A stretch of DNA of 64,000 nucleotides from Limosilactobacillus coleohominis 101-4-CHN (lineage in GTDB: Bacteria; Bacillota; Bacilli; Lactobacillales; Lactobacillaceae), in NCBI RefSeq assembly GCF_000161935.1, contig NZ_GG698803.1, positions 82,888 through 146,887 of the forward strand, written 5' to 3'. The notes under the pieces were generated by a model, which saw only the letters and a list, made by a program, of their open reading frames with translations, searched no databases and had not been told where the DNA came from. Position 1 is the stretch's first letter, and each line of letters begins with the position of its first letter. The position numbers and the translations under genes were made by a program. Positions 26,057 through 35,206 of the stretch are shown here, piece after piece.

Positions 26057-27454
26057 ATGGATATGACACACAAGGGTAACCAGCTACACCAAGTTAAACC
26101 CGTGAAGAAAACACGGGTGGACCTCGATGCTGGTCTACCAGATTTACCGAAGCGCGTGATCTTTGCAATTACGTTTGGCTTCTTGGGAATTAATATGGGA
26201 TTCTCACTACAGAGTTCCCAAATGAGTCGGATTTTCCAATCAATTGGTGCTAATCCGAACACGTTAGGTTTCTTCTTCATTTTCCCACCGTTAATGGGAA
26301 TGATTGTCCAACCATTAATTGGTAAGTATTCGGATCGGACCTGGAATCGGTTTGGTCGGCGGATGCCATACTTACTGTTTGGGGCGCCAATTGCAGCACT
26401 AGTTTTGCTAATGCTACCATTTTCTGGATCCTTCGGCTTTGGTTATGGTTCGCTGGCTGCGATGATTTTTGCAGCGTTTGCTGTTTGCTTTATGGATCTG
26501 TTCAATAACATTTGTATGCAACCATTCCGGATGATTGTCGGTGACATGGTGAACAACAAGCAAAAGAATTTTGCCTGGTCATGGCAACAGATTTTCTTTA
26601 ATACTGGTGGTATTTTAGCATCACTGTTACCATTCATCTTTACCGCATTCGGTATGCACAACACCGCTAAAAAAGGGGTGGTCCCAAATACCGTTATTTG
26701 GGCATACATCGTTGCGGCAGCAGTCTTACTGATTACTAGTATGTGGACCGTCTTTAATGTTAAGGAATACGATCCCGCTACTTACGCTAAGTATCATGGT
26801 ATTGATCCGGCTGCTAATAAGAAGTCGGTTTCGCTCTGGCACTTATTGAAGACGGCACCAAAGGCCTTTTACGAAATTTGTTTGGTTCAATTCTTCAGTT
26901 GGGTTGGTGTAATGTACGTCTGGACTTATTCAACTGGAACCCTTGCAAAGAACGTTTGGGGAACCACGAACCCAACCAGTGCGGGCTTCCAAGCAGCTGG
27001 TAACTGGTACGGTGTGTTGACGGCAATTTTGAGTGTTGCCGGAATTTGCTGGGGCTTCCTTTACTCCAAGTCGAAGGCGAATGCGCGGAAGCAATGGTAT
27101 ACTCTAGGTTTGACTCTTGGGGGAATTGGCTTAATCTTGGTATCATTAGCGCACAATCAAGCATTAACAATTGTGGCCTTCATTCTCTTTGGGATTTCAT
27201 ACTTTACGATTCACACGATTCCATTTACCCTGTTAACTTCATCGTTAAATGGTGAAAACGAAGGTGCCTACATGGGATTGTTTAATATCGGAATTTGTTT
27301 ACCACAAATTGCAGCTTCATTATTGAGCTTTGTGATCTTCCCAATGACGGGTAAGAGCCAACCAACAATGATGCTAATTGCGGGAATCTCCTTAATTATT
27401 GGTGCCATCGCGGTTCACCAAATTCATGAAGGGGTGGCCGCTGCTAAAGCATAA
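26057..27454 (+). CDS. MFS sugar permease of the maltose/SLC45-like group (paralog 1)
   Basis: 465 aa with 12 predicted helices. The conserved GFSLQSSQMSRIFQSIGA region near residues 50-68, the loop GKYSDRTWNRFGRRMPY, and GDMVNNKQ near 162 are shared almost motif for motif with the permease at 47425, next to maltose phosphorylase. Maltose or a related alpha-glucoside is the likely substrate. It is a single gene here, with cre/LacI-type sites upstream and no enzyme gene next to it. Confidence 0.87.
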   Translation: MDMTHKGNQLHQVKPVKKTRVDLDAGLPDLPKRVIFAITFGFLGINMGFSLQSSQMSRIFQSIGANPNTLGFFFIFPPLMGMIVQPLIGKYSDRTWNRFGRRMPYLLFGAPIAALVLLMLPFSGSFGFGYGSLAAMIFAAFAVCFMDLFNNICMQPFRMIVGDMVNNKQKNFAWSWQQIFFNTGGILASLLPFIFTAFGMHNTAKKGVVPNTVIWAYIVAAAVLLITSMWTVFNVKEYDPATYAKYHGIDPAANKKSVSLWHLLKTAPKAFYEICLVQFFSWVGVMYVWTYSTGTLAKNVWGTTNPTSAGFQAAGNWYGVLTAILSVAGICWGFLYSKSKANARKQWYTLGLTLGGIGLILVSLAHNQALTIVAFILFGISYFTIHTIPFTLLTSSLNGENEGAYMGLFNIGICLPQIAASLLSFVIFPMTGKSQPTMMLIAGISLIIGAIAVHQIHEGVAAAKA

Positions 27455-27545
27455 GCGATGACTAAATTTAAACGGGTGCGGAACAACTAGCCGTTGTTCC
27501 GTGCTTTTTGTATAATGAAGAAAAAATAACAAAGGAATTGAGCAA

Positions 27546-28625
27546 ATGGTACAGCGACAAATAAAAGTTTTTTCACATAATGATTTAGACGGTTTTGGCG
27601 CGCCCTTTTTACTAACGGCAGTGCAGGAATTAGTGTTCCCGGACGAACAATTTGAGATTACCAACATTGGAGCAGGCAAGATTGATGAAGAATTGGATTA
27701 TTGGTTTACCCATGCCGATTTAGGGGCTTACACTGATGTCTACATTATGGACATGACGCCCGAAAGTGCGCACACTTTTCAGCAATTGAACACTAATTTT
27801 GCCAACCACTGGTTAGTGTTCGACCATCATGAAACGGCGGCGGCTTCCCGGCAGCAGTATTCTAATAACATGGCGACTTTTGATAATGGTCAGAACCAAA
27901 GTGCCACTAGTTTAGTTTGGAATTGGGTTCAGCAACAGGACAGGGCGGATCGCTTGGCTCCAGAACGGCAGACGACCTTAGCGAAAATTGTGGAATTGAT
28001 TCGGGCCTACGATACTTGGGATTGGCAAAATGATCCAACCTTAACGACGGAGATTAAAACGGGGGCGGATGAATTGGACCAACTCTTTTGGTTTTATCCG
28101 TTAGATCACTCCGCAGAATTTATTCAAAAAGTGTATTTAAAGGGCTGGTCGCAATATCGTGAAGAAAACGCGCTCCTGATTCAAACGTTAAATGATCGCC
28201 GTCAACACTACCTTCACCATCACTTAAAAGACGTTTTAGTTGATGAATTAGATGGTCATAAATGGGGCTTTGTATACGCTGACGATTACAAGTCTGAAAT
28301 TGCGCATGAGTTATTAGAAGAGCATCCCGAAGTCGTAGCAGCAATGGTGATAAGTCCAACTAGTTTATCGTTGCGGAGTAATGGTCAGATTGATGTGGCA
28401 AAATTTGCTGAAAAATACTTCCGTGGCGGTGGCCACGCAGATGCTGCAGGTGGTCGAATTGATATTAATATGATTCAAGTTGGGGAACGTGCAGTGATTG
28501 AGCATGTGCAAAATCAAGTTCAAGAAGCAGCGGAAGACCAGGCGGCAAATCAGGAAACGGTAGCAGATAATTTAGATCCAGCAGTGGCAGCAAAATTGGC
28601 TGCTTTGTTTGGTGATCAGAAATAA
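27546..28625 (+). CDS. DHH-family phosphoesterase, NrnB-like
   Basis: 359 aa. The DHH signature is FDHHETA near residues 91-97, preceded by FSHNDLDGFGAP (9-20) and MDMTPE (near 70), the metal-binding Asp/His set of the RecJ/NrnB superfamily. A C-terminal DHHA1-like part contains FRGGGHADAAGG near residue 294. NrnB degrades short oligoribonucleotides. The ATG has an AAAGGAATTG ribosome site. After the DHHA1 part there is an Ala/Gln-rich tail of about 50 residues. Confidence 0.88.
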   Translation: MVQRQIKVFSHNDLDGFGAPFLLTAVQELVFPDEQFEITNIGAGKIDEELDYWFTHADLGAYTDVYIMDMTPESAHTFQQLNTNFANHWLVFDHHETAAASRQQYSNNMATFDNGQNQSATSLVWNWVQQQDRADRLAPERQTTLAKIVELIRAYDTWDWQNDPTLTTEIKTGADELDQLFWFYPLDHSAEFIQKVYLKGWSQYREENALLIQTLNDRRQHYLHHHLKDVLVDELDGHKWGFVYADDYKSEIAHELLEEHPEVVAAMVISPTSLSLRSNGQIDVAKFAEKYFRGGGHADAAGGRIDINMIQVGERAVIEHVQNQVQEAAEDQAANQETVADNLDPAVAAKLAALFGDQK

Positions 28626-28626
28626 A

Positions 28627-28780
28627 GGGAGCGTGACAGAAGTCATTTATGACTTCGTTTTCACGCCCCCCCACAAGCACAAATAGGCCTCCAGAGTTCG
28701 GCTTTGCCGAGCACTGGAGGCCATTTGTGTACTGCGCTGTTTGCTTTTTTTTAAAGTAATCGGGTTTGTGTCACAGCCCC
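28627..28780. repeat. Structured non-coding element with several hairpins and imperfect terminal inverted repeats
   Basis: A 154-bp element between two convergent genes. It begins GGGAGCGTGACA and ends TGTCACAGCCCC, which are imperfect inverted repeats. Inside are a hairpin GAAGTCAT-TT-ATGACTTC (28639-28656) enclosed by outer pairing GGGAGCGTGA/TCACGC, and a second long hairpin closed by CACAAA..GGCCTCCAG (28678-28694) and CTGGAGGCC..TTTGTG (28714-28729). A related start, GGGAGTGAGACA, occurs at 62988. It could act as a bidirectional terminator or be a small dispersed repeat. Confidence 0.7.
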
Positions 28781-28782
28781 TT

Positions 28783-29649
28783 TTATAATGATGATTTTTG
28801 GTAATTAGCGTGCAAAAAGCGGTCCATTGTAACTGGATCTTCACCCGTAAGACGGCGGAAATCATTACTAGTGGCGCTCATTAAGCCACGTCCACCAGCA
28901 TCATACATAGAAGCTAGTTCAGCACCGCCATCATGCTGATAGATTCTTCCGAATTGCTCCACCGTCACTGGCCGATAGGAAATCGACTGCCCAGTGACGT
29001 CAGTCATGATTTTGGCTAGCTCAATCATATTGTAATTTTGTGGCATCGAGAGGAGATAACTTTGTCCATGATTCCGCATGGTTGGTTGCACTGCTAGACT
29101 AGCAATTGCTTTAGCACTGTCGTCACGACTGATAAAGCTGAGTGGTTGGTCACCAACTGGGTAGATAAGATGACCACGTTCGATTAATTCCGGTAAGTAC
29201 GGCACTAGCGGATCTGCATAGAGGGTATTGCGGACATAAGCGTAGGCTAAACCACTTCCTGCAAGACGCCGGGGAACGTAGGCGTAGAATGGTGACATTT
29301 GAAATGGATTATTAATTTGATCGGCAAAGAAGCTAACGAAAATGAAGCTTTCGATTTCGTTACGCTTGGCACCGGCCAACACATTTTCAAATTCTTGAAC
29401 CCGTTGTATTAAGTTATAGGTGATACTTGGAATGTATATAAGGACGTCGATACTAGTAAAACTTTGGTCAATTGTTGTTGGATCGGTGTAATCCAAGTGG
29501 GTAACGGTCATATTGGTTTCATCGAAAAGGGAAGCCTTTTTCATGTTATGAACACCAACGCGAATGTCGGCTTCATCAACATAATTCCGCAGGTGACGAA
29601 CCACTTTTTGTCCAAGATGGCCGCTAGCGCCAGTAACTAAGTATTTCAT
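28783..29649 (-). CDS. NmrA-like/SDR-family NAD(P)-binding protein
   Basis: 288 aa. The N-terminal TGASGHLG motif (residues 7-14) is the dinucleotide-binding loop of atypical short-chain dehydrogenases of the NmrA/QorB group; no YxxxK catalytic pair is obvious. Such proteins are NADPH-dependent quinone reductases or redox sensors. Its start overlaps the end of the Rrf2 regulator gene by 4 bp, so the two are translated together and probably regulate each other. Confidence 0.86.
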   Translation of the reverse strand: MKYLVTGASGHLGQKVVRHLRNYVDEADIRVGVHNMKKASLFDETNMTVTHLDYTDPTTIDQSFTSIDVLIYIPSITYNLIQRVQEFENVLAGAKRNEIESFIFVSFFADQINNPFQMSPFYAYVPRRLAGSGLAYAYVRNTLYADPLVPYLPELIERGHLIYPVGDQPLSFISRDDSAKAIASLAVQPTMRNHGQSYLLSMPQNYNMIELAKIMTDVTGQSISYRPVTVEQFGRIYQHDGGAELASMYDAGGRGLMSATSNDFRRLTGEDPVTMDRFLHANYQKSSL

Positions 29650-30086
29650 TGCTGATTTTCCTCCTTTGTGTGAGCAACTAAAATGTCATTAATGATGTCT
29701 TCTAAAGTAATGCGGGATAACCGACCAAATGCGGCGTTTTGAACTTCTTGGTAGGTCTGGTCGAGAACTTTTTGAATATTACCGCCCACGATACATTCTG
29801 GATTGGTTGTGGGGTCGACGCTAAAAAGCTGGCGATTACCTTCTACCGCATAATAAATATCCAGTAAAGAAATCGCGCTCGGCTGCTTAGCAAGATGGGG
29901 ATTCGGTGAACCGTGGGTGGTCTGGATTAGACCAGCCTTTTGTAATGCCCCCATGATGCGACGAACCACGACCGGCGACGTCATGACACTTGCCGCGATA
30001 TTTTCACTAGAGAGTTTAGTATCTTGATAAATATTTAAGTAGGCTAGGATGTGGATAGCATCACTAAACCGAGTAGAAACTTTCAT
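29646..30086 (-). CDS. Rrf2-family transcriptional regulator
   Basis: 146 aa. The N-terminal winged helix (residues 1-65, with MTSPVVVRRIMGALQKAGLI as the recognition segment) is typical of Rrf2/YwnA. Only one Cys is seen, in PECIVGG near residue 94, so an iron-sulfur cluster of the three-Cys IscR/NsrR kind is unlikely; a thiol redox switch is more plausible. It precedes and overlaps the NmrA-like gene. The start has a GAGGTGAG ribosome site. Confidence 0.88.
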   Translation of the reverse strand: MKVSTRFSDAIHILAYLNIYQDTKLSSENIAASVMTSPVVVRRIMGALQKAGLIQTTHGSPNPHLAKQPSAISLLDIYYAVEGNRQLFSVDPTTNPECIVGGNIQKVLDQTYQEVQNAAFGRLSRITLEDIINDILVAHTKEENQQ

Positions 30087-30236
30087 AAACTCACCTCAAC
30101 CAAAAAATATGATTGACTATAATATACTCTATTAATCGTAACTTTTCAAGTTACAAAATTTGCCATCATACTTGACAACTAAGCGACTAAAGATATAATT
30201 GACGTAACTAAAGCAATTATGACTAGGAGGGCTGAA

Positions 30237-31184
30237 ATGATTAGATACGATCACGTAGCGAAAACCTATTCCTCCGTTCCGGTCATTCGGGATGTTTCGT
30301 TTGACATTGACGAAGGGGACCTCTTTGTGTTAGTTGGCCCTAGCGGGAGCGGGAAAACTACTTTATTGAAAATGTTCAATCGATTAACGGTCCCCACAGA
30401 AGGGAACGTCTATTATCAAGGAAAAAAGATTAAAGATTATGATCTCCAACAATTACGGTTACAAACTGGCTATGTTTTACAAGACAGTAGCTTATTTCCT
30501 AATTTAAATTTGCAGGATAATATTGCGATTCAATTAGAACAGCAAGGGATTGCGAAAACAAAACGTCACCAGCGGGCGTGTGAACTATTACGGGCAGTCG
30601 ATATGGATCCCGAAAAGTACGCTCAACGGATGCCAAATGAACTGTCCGGTGGTGAGCAACAACGGGTCGGGATTATTCGAGCACTAGCTGCTAAACCGGC
30701 GGTAATTTTAATGGATGAGCCATTTAGTGCTTTGGATCCAGTGGTTCGTCGTCAACTGCAAGATCTAGTGTTGAGACTACAGAAGCAGACTAAAACCACC
30801 ATCATTTTTGTGACGCACGACATGCATGAGGCATTAAGGATGGGGACTAAAATTGCCGTACTCAAGGATGGTGTTTTACAGCAGGTCGGGACACCCCAAG
30901 AAATTATTAACCAGCCTGCAACTAAATTTGTGAAAGAATTTTTCTATGGGCATGGCTTTCAATTTTCACTTAATGCGGTTCTTGATGGTGGGCTAGGCAA
31001 GAAGGTCAGCGCGGCTTCTGATGATTTACCCGTGGTTACTGCCAAAAAGCTAGAAGAGTTATTGGCGTTTTGTCGTGACCGTCAAGCACAACGGTTTGTT
31101 GTCCAGACTGACGATGGTCAATACATCGTTAATCAGCAGGATGTTTGGAATTATTTGATTAGGAGGGAAGAGAATCGTGCTTAA
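30237..31184 (+). CDS. Osmoprotectant/betaine-type ABC transporter ATP-binding protein
   Basis: 315 aa. Walker A GPSGSGKTT near residue 37, signature LSGGEQQR near 140, Walker B ILMDEPFSALDP near 160 and the H-loop VTHD near 195 are intact. The OpuCA/ProV-like core is followed by a C-terminal part of about 80 residues rather than two full CBS domains. AGGAGGG precedes the ATG at 30237; an in-frame ATG at 30219 lies before that site. It overlaps the permease gene by 8 bp. Confidence 0.92.
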   Translation: MIRYDHVAKTYSSVPVIRDVSFDIDEGDLFVLVGPSGSGKTTLLKMFNRLTVPTEGNVYYQGKKIKDYDLQQLRLQTGYVLQDSSLFPNLNLQDNIAIQLEQQGIAKTKRHQRACELLRAVDMDPEKYAQRMPNELSGGEQQRVGIIRALAAKPAVILMDEPFSALDPVVRRQLQDLVLRLQKQTKTTIIFVTHDMHEALRMGTKIAVLKDGVLQQVGTPQEIINQPATKFVKEFFYGHGFQFSLNAVLDGGLGKKVSAASDDLPVVTAKKLEELLAFCRDRQAQRFVVQTDDGQYIVNQQDVWNYLIRREENRA

Positions 31185-32709
31185 CTCAATTGCAGAAACG
31201 CTTCACACTCAGCAGGGAGCGATTATCAAGGCAACCGAGCAACACATCAGCATTTCTTTACTGGCCCTGCTAATCGCGATAGTGATTGCTATTCCATTAG
31301 CGATCCTATTAAAGGACCATCGCCGAATTGCCGAAGCCTGTTTGCAAGTTGCGGGAATTGTTCAAACGATTCCTAGTTTAGCCATTTTAGGGTTATTAAT
31401 TCCGTTGGTGGGGATCGGTACGGTACCGGCTGTAATTGCCCTCGTGTTATATGCCATTATGCCAATTTTTCAAAATACCTATGCCGGACTTACGCAGATT
31501 GCACCAAATTTAGAAGAAGCAGCGACGGCATTTGGCCTCACTAAATGGAAAAAGTTGCAACGGCTTGAATTACCATTGGCGATGCCGATGATTTTATCAG
31601 GAATTCGAATTTCACTCGTGATGATTATTGGTACCGCGACCTTGGCAGCCTTAATTGGCGGTGGTGGTCTCGGAACCTTTATCTTGACGGGAATTCAATC
31701 TAATAATAATACTTACGTTATTATTGGAGCAGTGTTGTCAGCGATTCTAGCTTTTTTCTTTAGTTGGTTATTAAAGTTTGTCGGCAGTAATACCAAACGT
31801 CTGCGGGTCGGGATGCTCGCGATTGTAATTTTACTAGTTGGATTTAGCGGTTATCAAGGGTATCAAGCATTGCGTCCTGCTCCAACTGAGATTGTGATTG
31901 CTGGAAAAATGGGTAGTGAACCCGATATCTTGATTCATATGTATAAGGACTTAATTCAGCAGGAAGATCCCCGTGCGGAGGTTACCTTGAAACCCAATTT
32001 TGGTGGTACGACATTCCTGTTTAAGGCGCTGCAGAGTAATCAAATTGATGTTTATCCGGAATTTACGGGAACGGTCAACCAACAAATCATTAAGTCCAAG
32101 CAAAAAACAGGCACTAATCCCCAAAAGACGTATCAGTTGGCCAAGCGGGAATTAGCACGCCGTTATCAAATGCGTTATCTGAAGCCAATGCAATATCAAA
32201 ATGGGTATGCATTAGTGGCAAGTCCGCAGTTTGCCCAAACTCACCAGTTAACCAAGATGAGCCAGCTCGCTAATTATAATAATGAAATTACTGCTGGCTT
32301 TGATCCAGATTTCTATCAATTGCACGATGGTTATCAAGGATTGAAGCAACCATATGGTTATCATTTTAAGAATGTTAAAACCATGGAACCGGCCATTCGT
32401 TATCAAGCCATTGCCAATGGACGGGTGAATGTGGTCGATGGTTATACCACGGATCCGCAAATTCCTCAATATCATTTGAAAATGTTGCGGGATGATCGGC
32501 ACTTCTTCCCACCATATCAAGGGGCACCACTAATGAAGGAGAGCTTTGCTAAGCGGAATCCACGGGTGGTTACTGCCCTCAACAAGTTGGCAGGAAAAAT
32601 TACCACGAAAGAAATGCAGCAGATGAACTATGAAGTAACGGTTAAAAAGAAAAGTGCAGCGACAGTGGCTCGGCAGTATTTGATAAAAAATCATTTATTA
32701 GATCACTAA
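31177..32709 (+). CDS. Fused permease and substrate-binding protein of an OpuC-type ABC transporter
   Basis: 510 aa. Residues 1-220 form a BPD-type permease with six or so helices and an EAA-loop segment near EEAATAFGLTKWKKLQRLELPLA (split by family consensus); residues 235-510 are an OpuAC/glycine-betaine-type binding domain, starting TEIVIAGKMGSEPDI. Fusion of the two parts is known for quaternary-amine transporters of Gram-positives. Likely ligands are glycine betaine, carnitine or choline. The start is a GTG at 31177 overlapping the ATPase gene. Confidence 0.9.
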   Translation: MLNSIAETLHTQQGAIIKATEQHISISLLALLIAIVIAIPLAILLKDHRRIAEACLQVAGIVQTIPSLAILGLLIPLVGIGTVPAVIALVLYAIMPIFQNTYAGLTQIAPNLEEAATAFGLTKWKKLQRLELPLAMPMILSGIRISLVMIIGTATLAALIGGGGLGTFILTGIQSNNNTYVIIGAVLSAILAFFFSWLLKFVGSNTKRLRVGMLAIVILLVGFSGYQGYQALRPAPTEIVIAGKMGSEPDILIHMYKDLIQQEDPRAEVTLKPNFGGTTFLFKALQSNQIDVYPEFTGTVNQQIIKSKQKTGTNPQKTYQLAKRELARRYQMRYLKPMQYQNGYALVASPQFAQTHQLTKMSQLANYNNEITAGFDPDFYQLHDGYQGLKQPYGYHFKNVKTMEPAIRYQAIANGRVNVVDGYTTDPQIPQYHLKMLRDDRHFFPPYQGAPLMKESFAKRNPRVVTALNKLAGKITTKEMQQMNYEVTVKKKSAATVARQYLIKNHLLDH

Positions 32710-32752
32710 AGCGAGAACTCAGAATGTGAATTCTGAGCTCCCGCTTTAGTTT
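32706..32752. terminator. Bidirectional terminator after the osmoprotectant transporter
   Basis: CTAAAGCG..CTCAGAAT pairs with ATTCTGAG..CGCTTTAG with small internal mismatches, giving a long stem with a 4-nt loop and a short T-tract. It separates the transporter from the convergent L,D-transpeptidase. Confidence 0.85.
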
Positions 32753-33320
32753 ATGAATTGGTAATTACGACCTTAGTCCCTTGTTTGATATTTTGGTATA
32801 ACCAGCGAGCATCTGGTATGGAGAGGCGGACACAGCCATGTGAGTTGGCAGTTTTACCTAGTTCTTGAGCTTCGCTAACCAGGTATTGACCTTGGCGATT
32901 AACCGGGACAGAGTGGAAAAGGTACTCACCGTGATTCTTCCAAGAAACCCAGTAACGGGCGCCCTCGCCACTTTTAGCGTTGAAAAATGATTGTCCGCGT
33001 TCGGCTTGAATATGATAAGTACCAGTAGGTGTATTATTGTCCTTACCAGAACCCGTCGATGCATACATTGTGTATAGGGTTCTTCCGTGATTGATTAAGT
33101 AGACCCGTTGGCGCTTTTTTGAAACGAGGATCCACAGATGAGGGTATTGACTAACGTTCGGATAAGGTTTGGTTTCGGATGAATGTTGCCATTGATTGCT
33201 GGTTGGCGTTTGATGAGTGATTGAAGTGTTTTCAAGATGCTGGTGGAAAAAGTAGCGTCCCCCCAAAAGCACCATGCACACCAGCACGATCAAAATAATC
33301 AAACGACGGGTAAATTTCAT
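32751..33320 (-). CDS. L,D-transpeptidase (YkuD domain), membrane-anchored
   Basis: 189 aa. An N-terminal membrane anchor (residues 7-23) and a YkuD catalytic domain with SHGCVRL and catalytic Cys163, plus an upstream FHSVP segment near 135. The family makes 3-3 cross-links or attaches proteins to peptidoglycan outside the membrane. It is adjacent to a paralog of similar length in the same orientation. Confidence 0.92.
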   Translation of the reverse strand: MKFTRRLIILIVLVCMVLLGGRYFFHQHLENTSITHQTPTSNQWQHSSETKPYPNVSQYPHLWILVSKKRQRVYLINHGRTLYTMYASTGSGKDNNTPTGTYHIQAERGQSFFNAKSGEGARYWVSWKNHGEYLFHSVPVNRQGQYLVSEAQELGKTANSHGCVRLSIPDARWLYQNIKQGTKVVITNS

Positions 33321-33411
33321 GATGAACTTCCTTAATTATTAATGATTAGCCATGAGTTTAGCACAAAAAACTGTCAGAGAAGTAAGTTTAACCAGAATTT
33401 AAATGATTATC

Positions 33412-33444
33412 AAAAACCGATCAGCATCAAACAAGGCTGACCGG
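33412..33444 (-). terminator. Terminator after the second L,D-transpeptidase
   Basis: CCGATCAGC pairs with GCTGACCGG (one G-T type mismatch) around a 10-nt loop and is followed on the minus strand by five Ts, so the two L,D-transpeptidase genes are separate units. Confidence 0.82.
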
Positions 33445-33460
33445 GTTATTAGTTTATTAG

Positions 33461-34000
33461 CTAATCTTTTGAAATGACAACTTTCGTGCCGGTAGGGATG
33501 TTTTTGTACATCCATTGTGAATCCGGAATTGATAGACGGATACAGCCGTGCGACATTGGCTTCTTTCCTAAGTAGGAAGCCTGCTTCTTGTCGTATTGTC
33601 CCTTATCGTTAATTGGGACAGAGTGGAAGAGGAAGTCGTTTCCCTTCCAAGCCACGTAGTAATTGGCTCCCGCCTTTTCCTCTTGGTTGTAGAAGGTATC
33701 CCCACGGACGTCTTCAATGTGGTAAGTACCAGTTGGCGTTGCGTTATGGGCACCAGATGAACAGTACATTGTGTAGAGCTTTTTGTTCTTATTGCTCATT
33801 AAGTAAACACGTTGTTTTTTCAAATTGACGTGAATCCACATTCCTGGATTTTTTTGGACATCTGGGTATGGTTTGTTTTCTGAAAGCTTCCGGTAATCAA
33901 TCTTGGCAGCCTTCGCAGATCCGGCGGTTCCACCCCAAATCATCATTAGTAGTGCTGCCACAAGCGTGGTTGCTAATAATAATTTACTAAATTTCTTCAT
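33461..34000 (-). CDS. L,D-transpeptidase (YkuD domain), secreted
   Basis: 179 aa. A signal peptide (about residues 1-31, cleavage after AKA) precedes a YkuD domain with SHGCIRL and catalytic Cys153. It is shorter at the N-terminus than the neighbour and probably cleaved rather than anchored. The ATG at 34000 is preceded by AAGGGAGC; the reading frame extends upstream but without a ribosome site. Confidence 0.92.
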   Translation of the reverse strand: MKKFSKLLLATTLVAALLMMIWGGTAGSAKAAKIDYRKLSENKPYPDVQKNPGMWIHVNLKKQRVYLMSNKNKKLYTMYCSSGAHNATPTGTYHIEDVRGDTFYNQEEKAGANYYVAWKGNDFLFHSVPINDKGQYDKKQASYLGKKPMSHGCIRLSIPDSQWMYKNIPTGTKVVISKD

Positions 34001-34048
34001 TTTAATTCGCTCCCTTAATAATACAGGGAACATTCTAACACATTTGGG

Positions 34049-35037
34049 TTACAGAGACTGAAGATTTTTGACACTTTTCCGTTCGGTAATGTCCACAGGA
34101 ATAAACTCAGCATCTGCATCCTTAATTAAATTGGTGACACTTTGCTGCCCCATTAATTTAAATTGCTGTGAAACACTGGTAATGGTTGGTGATGTGATAT
34201 CACAAATAAAAGTACCATCAATACTGATGATGGAGAGGTCTTTCGGAATGGATATCCATACTGATTGGCCGCTTTGATGAGCCCAGCGGCAACCATATCA
34301 CTGGCGGCAATGATGGCTGTTAAACCGAGGTTACGTACCCGTTTAAATAATTTCTGCGCATTTTCAAAACTGTAATCGCCATATTGCACCCAGTTTGGAT
34401 CGACCACCAGGTTGGCGTTAGTCATTACTTTTTCATAACCAAGTAGCCGTTGCTTTCCAGTTGTGGACTGGTCGATTCCTAATAAACCAATCTTGGAATG
34501 ACCATGGTCAATTAAGTACGAGGTTGCCAATTCACCAATTTTAATGTTATCAGAACTAATAAACTTGGTTTCTTGATCATCGCTACCGTAAATAGAAACA
34601 AAGCGGTAAGGGAGACCAGAATTATTGAGCAGTCTTAATTGACGGGTAGTGGCTTTGGCAGAGATGAGCAAAATTCCTGAAACGGAGCGGGCTAAAACGT
34701 TATTGATCGCCTGCGTAAGCATTGCGTCATCGTTATTTCCTGCATAAAAGATAATCGAGTTCCGGTGAGCCTTCTGCAGCGCTTCTTGAATACCGTCAAG
34801 AACCTCCTGCCAGAAATGAGTCTTTGTATTATTAATGATAATGGCAATGGTTTTAACTTCATTGGCGGCTAATTCCGCAGCTGAGACATTACGGTGATAG
34901 CCTAATTGGTCGGCAACTTTTCGAACGACTTTAGCGGTCGCTTCACGATAGGTGCCCTCTTTATTTGAGAGAACCCGGGAAACGGTTGCCGTAGATACGT
35001 GGGCCGCTTTGGCAACATCTTTAATTGTGGCTTTCAT
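34049..35037 (-). pseudogene. LacI-family regulator broken by a one-base frameshift (MalR-like)
   Basis: The first 265 or so codons encode a LacI regulator: helix-turn-helix TIKDVAKAAHVSTATVSRVL at residues 4-23 and a sugar-binding domain. At about 34254-34258 the frame breaks: read in frame it continues with a foreign tail and stops at 34153, whereas the next frame restores a normal C-terminus (SIPKDLSIISIDGT, then SPTITSVSQQF and ending ITERKSVKNLQSL) and stops at 34049. The span of 989 bp is one base short of 330 codons. It lies divergent from the GH31 gene, so it is likely its regulator, now truncated, unless this is a sequencing error. Confidence 0.8.
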
Positions 35038-35094
35038 TTAAGTACTTCCTCCACATATTTTCATTACTACCATTATAGTGCAATTTTATTAACT

Positions 35095-35140
35095 AGCAAG
35101 CGTTTACATTATCATTAAATAGCTATTGTAAACGTTTACG
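35095..35140. promoter_or_regulatory. Two cre/LacI-type operators upstream of the GH31 gene
   Basis: On the minus strand ATGTAAACGCTTGCT (35095-35109) fits the cre consensus fully. TGTAAACGTTTACG (35127-35140) carries the same core as the palindrome ahead of the permease at 26057. A weaker copy, TGTAAACGAATTACA, lies at 35160-35174. They sit between the divergent LacI gene and the glucosidase and probably serve both CcpA and the local repressor. Confidence 0.65.
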
Positions 35141-35206
35141 TGATGTGATACAGTGAACACTGTAAACGAATTACATTTAACTTCACGTCAACTGAAAGGG
35201 AGTTTC

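Noticed and set aside
35160-35174. TGTAAACGAATTACA as a third operator of the GH31 gene
   Set aside because: It breaks the palindrome and fails two cre positions; noted only as weak.
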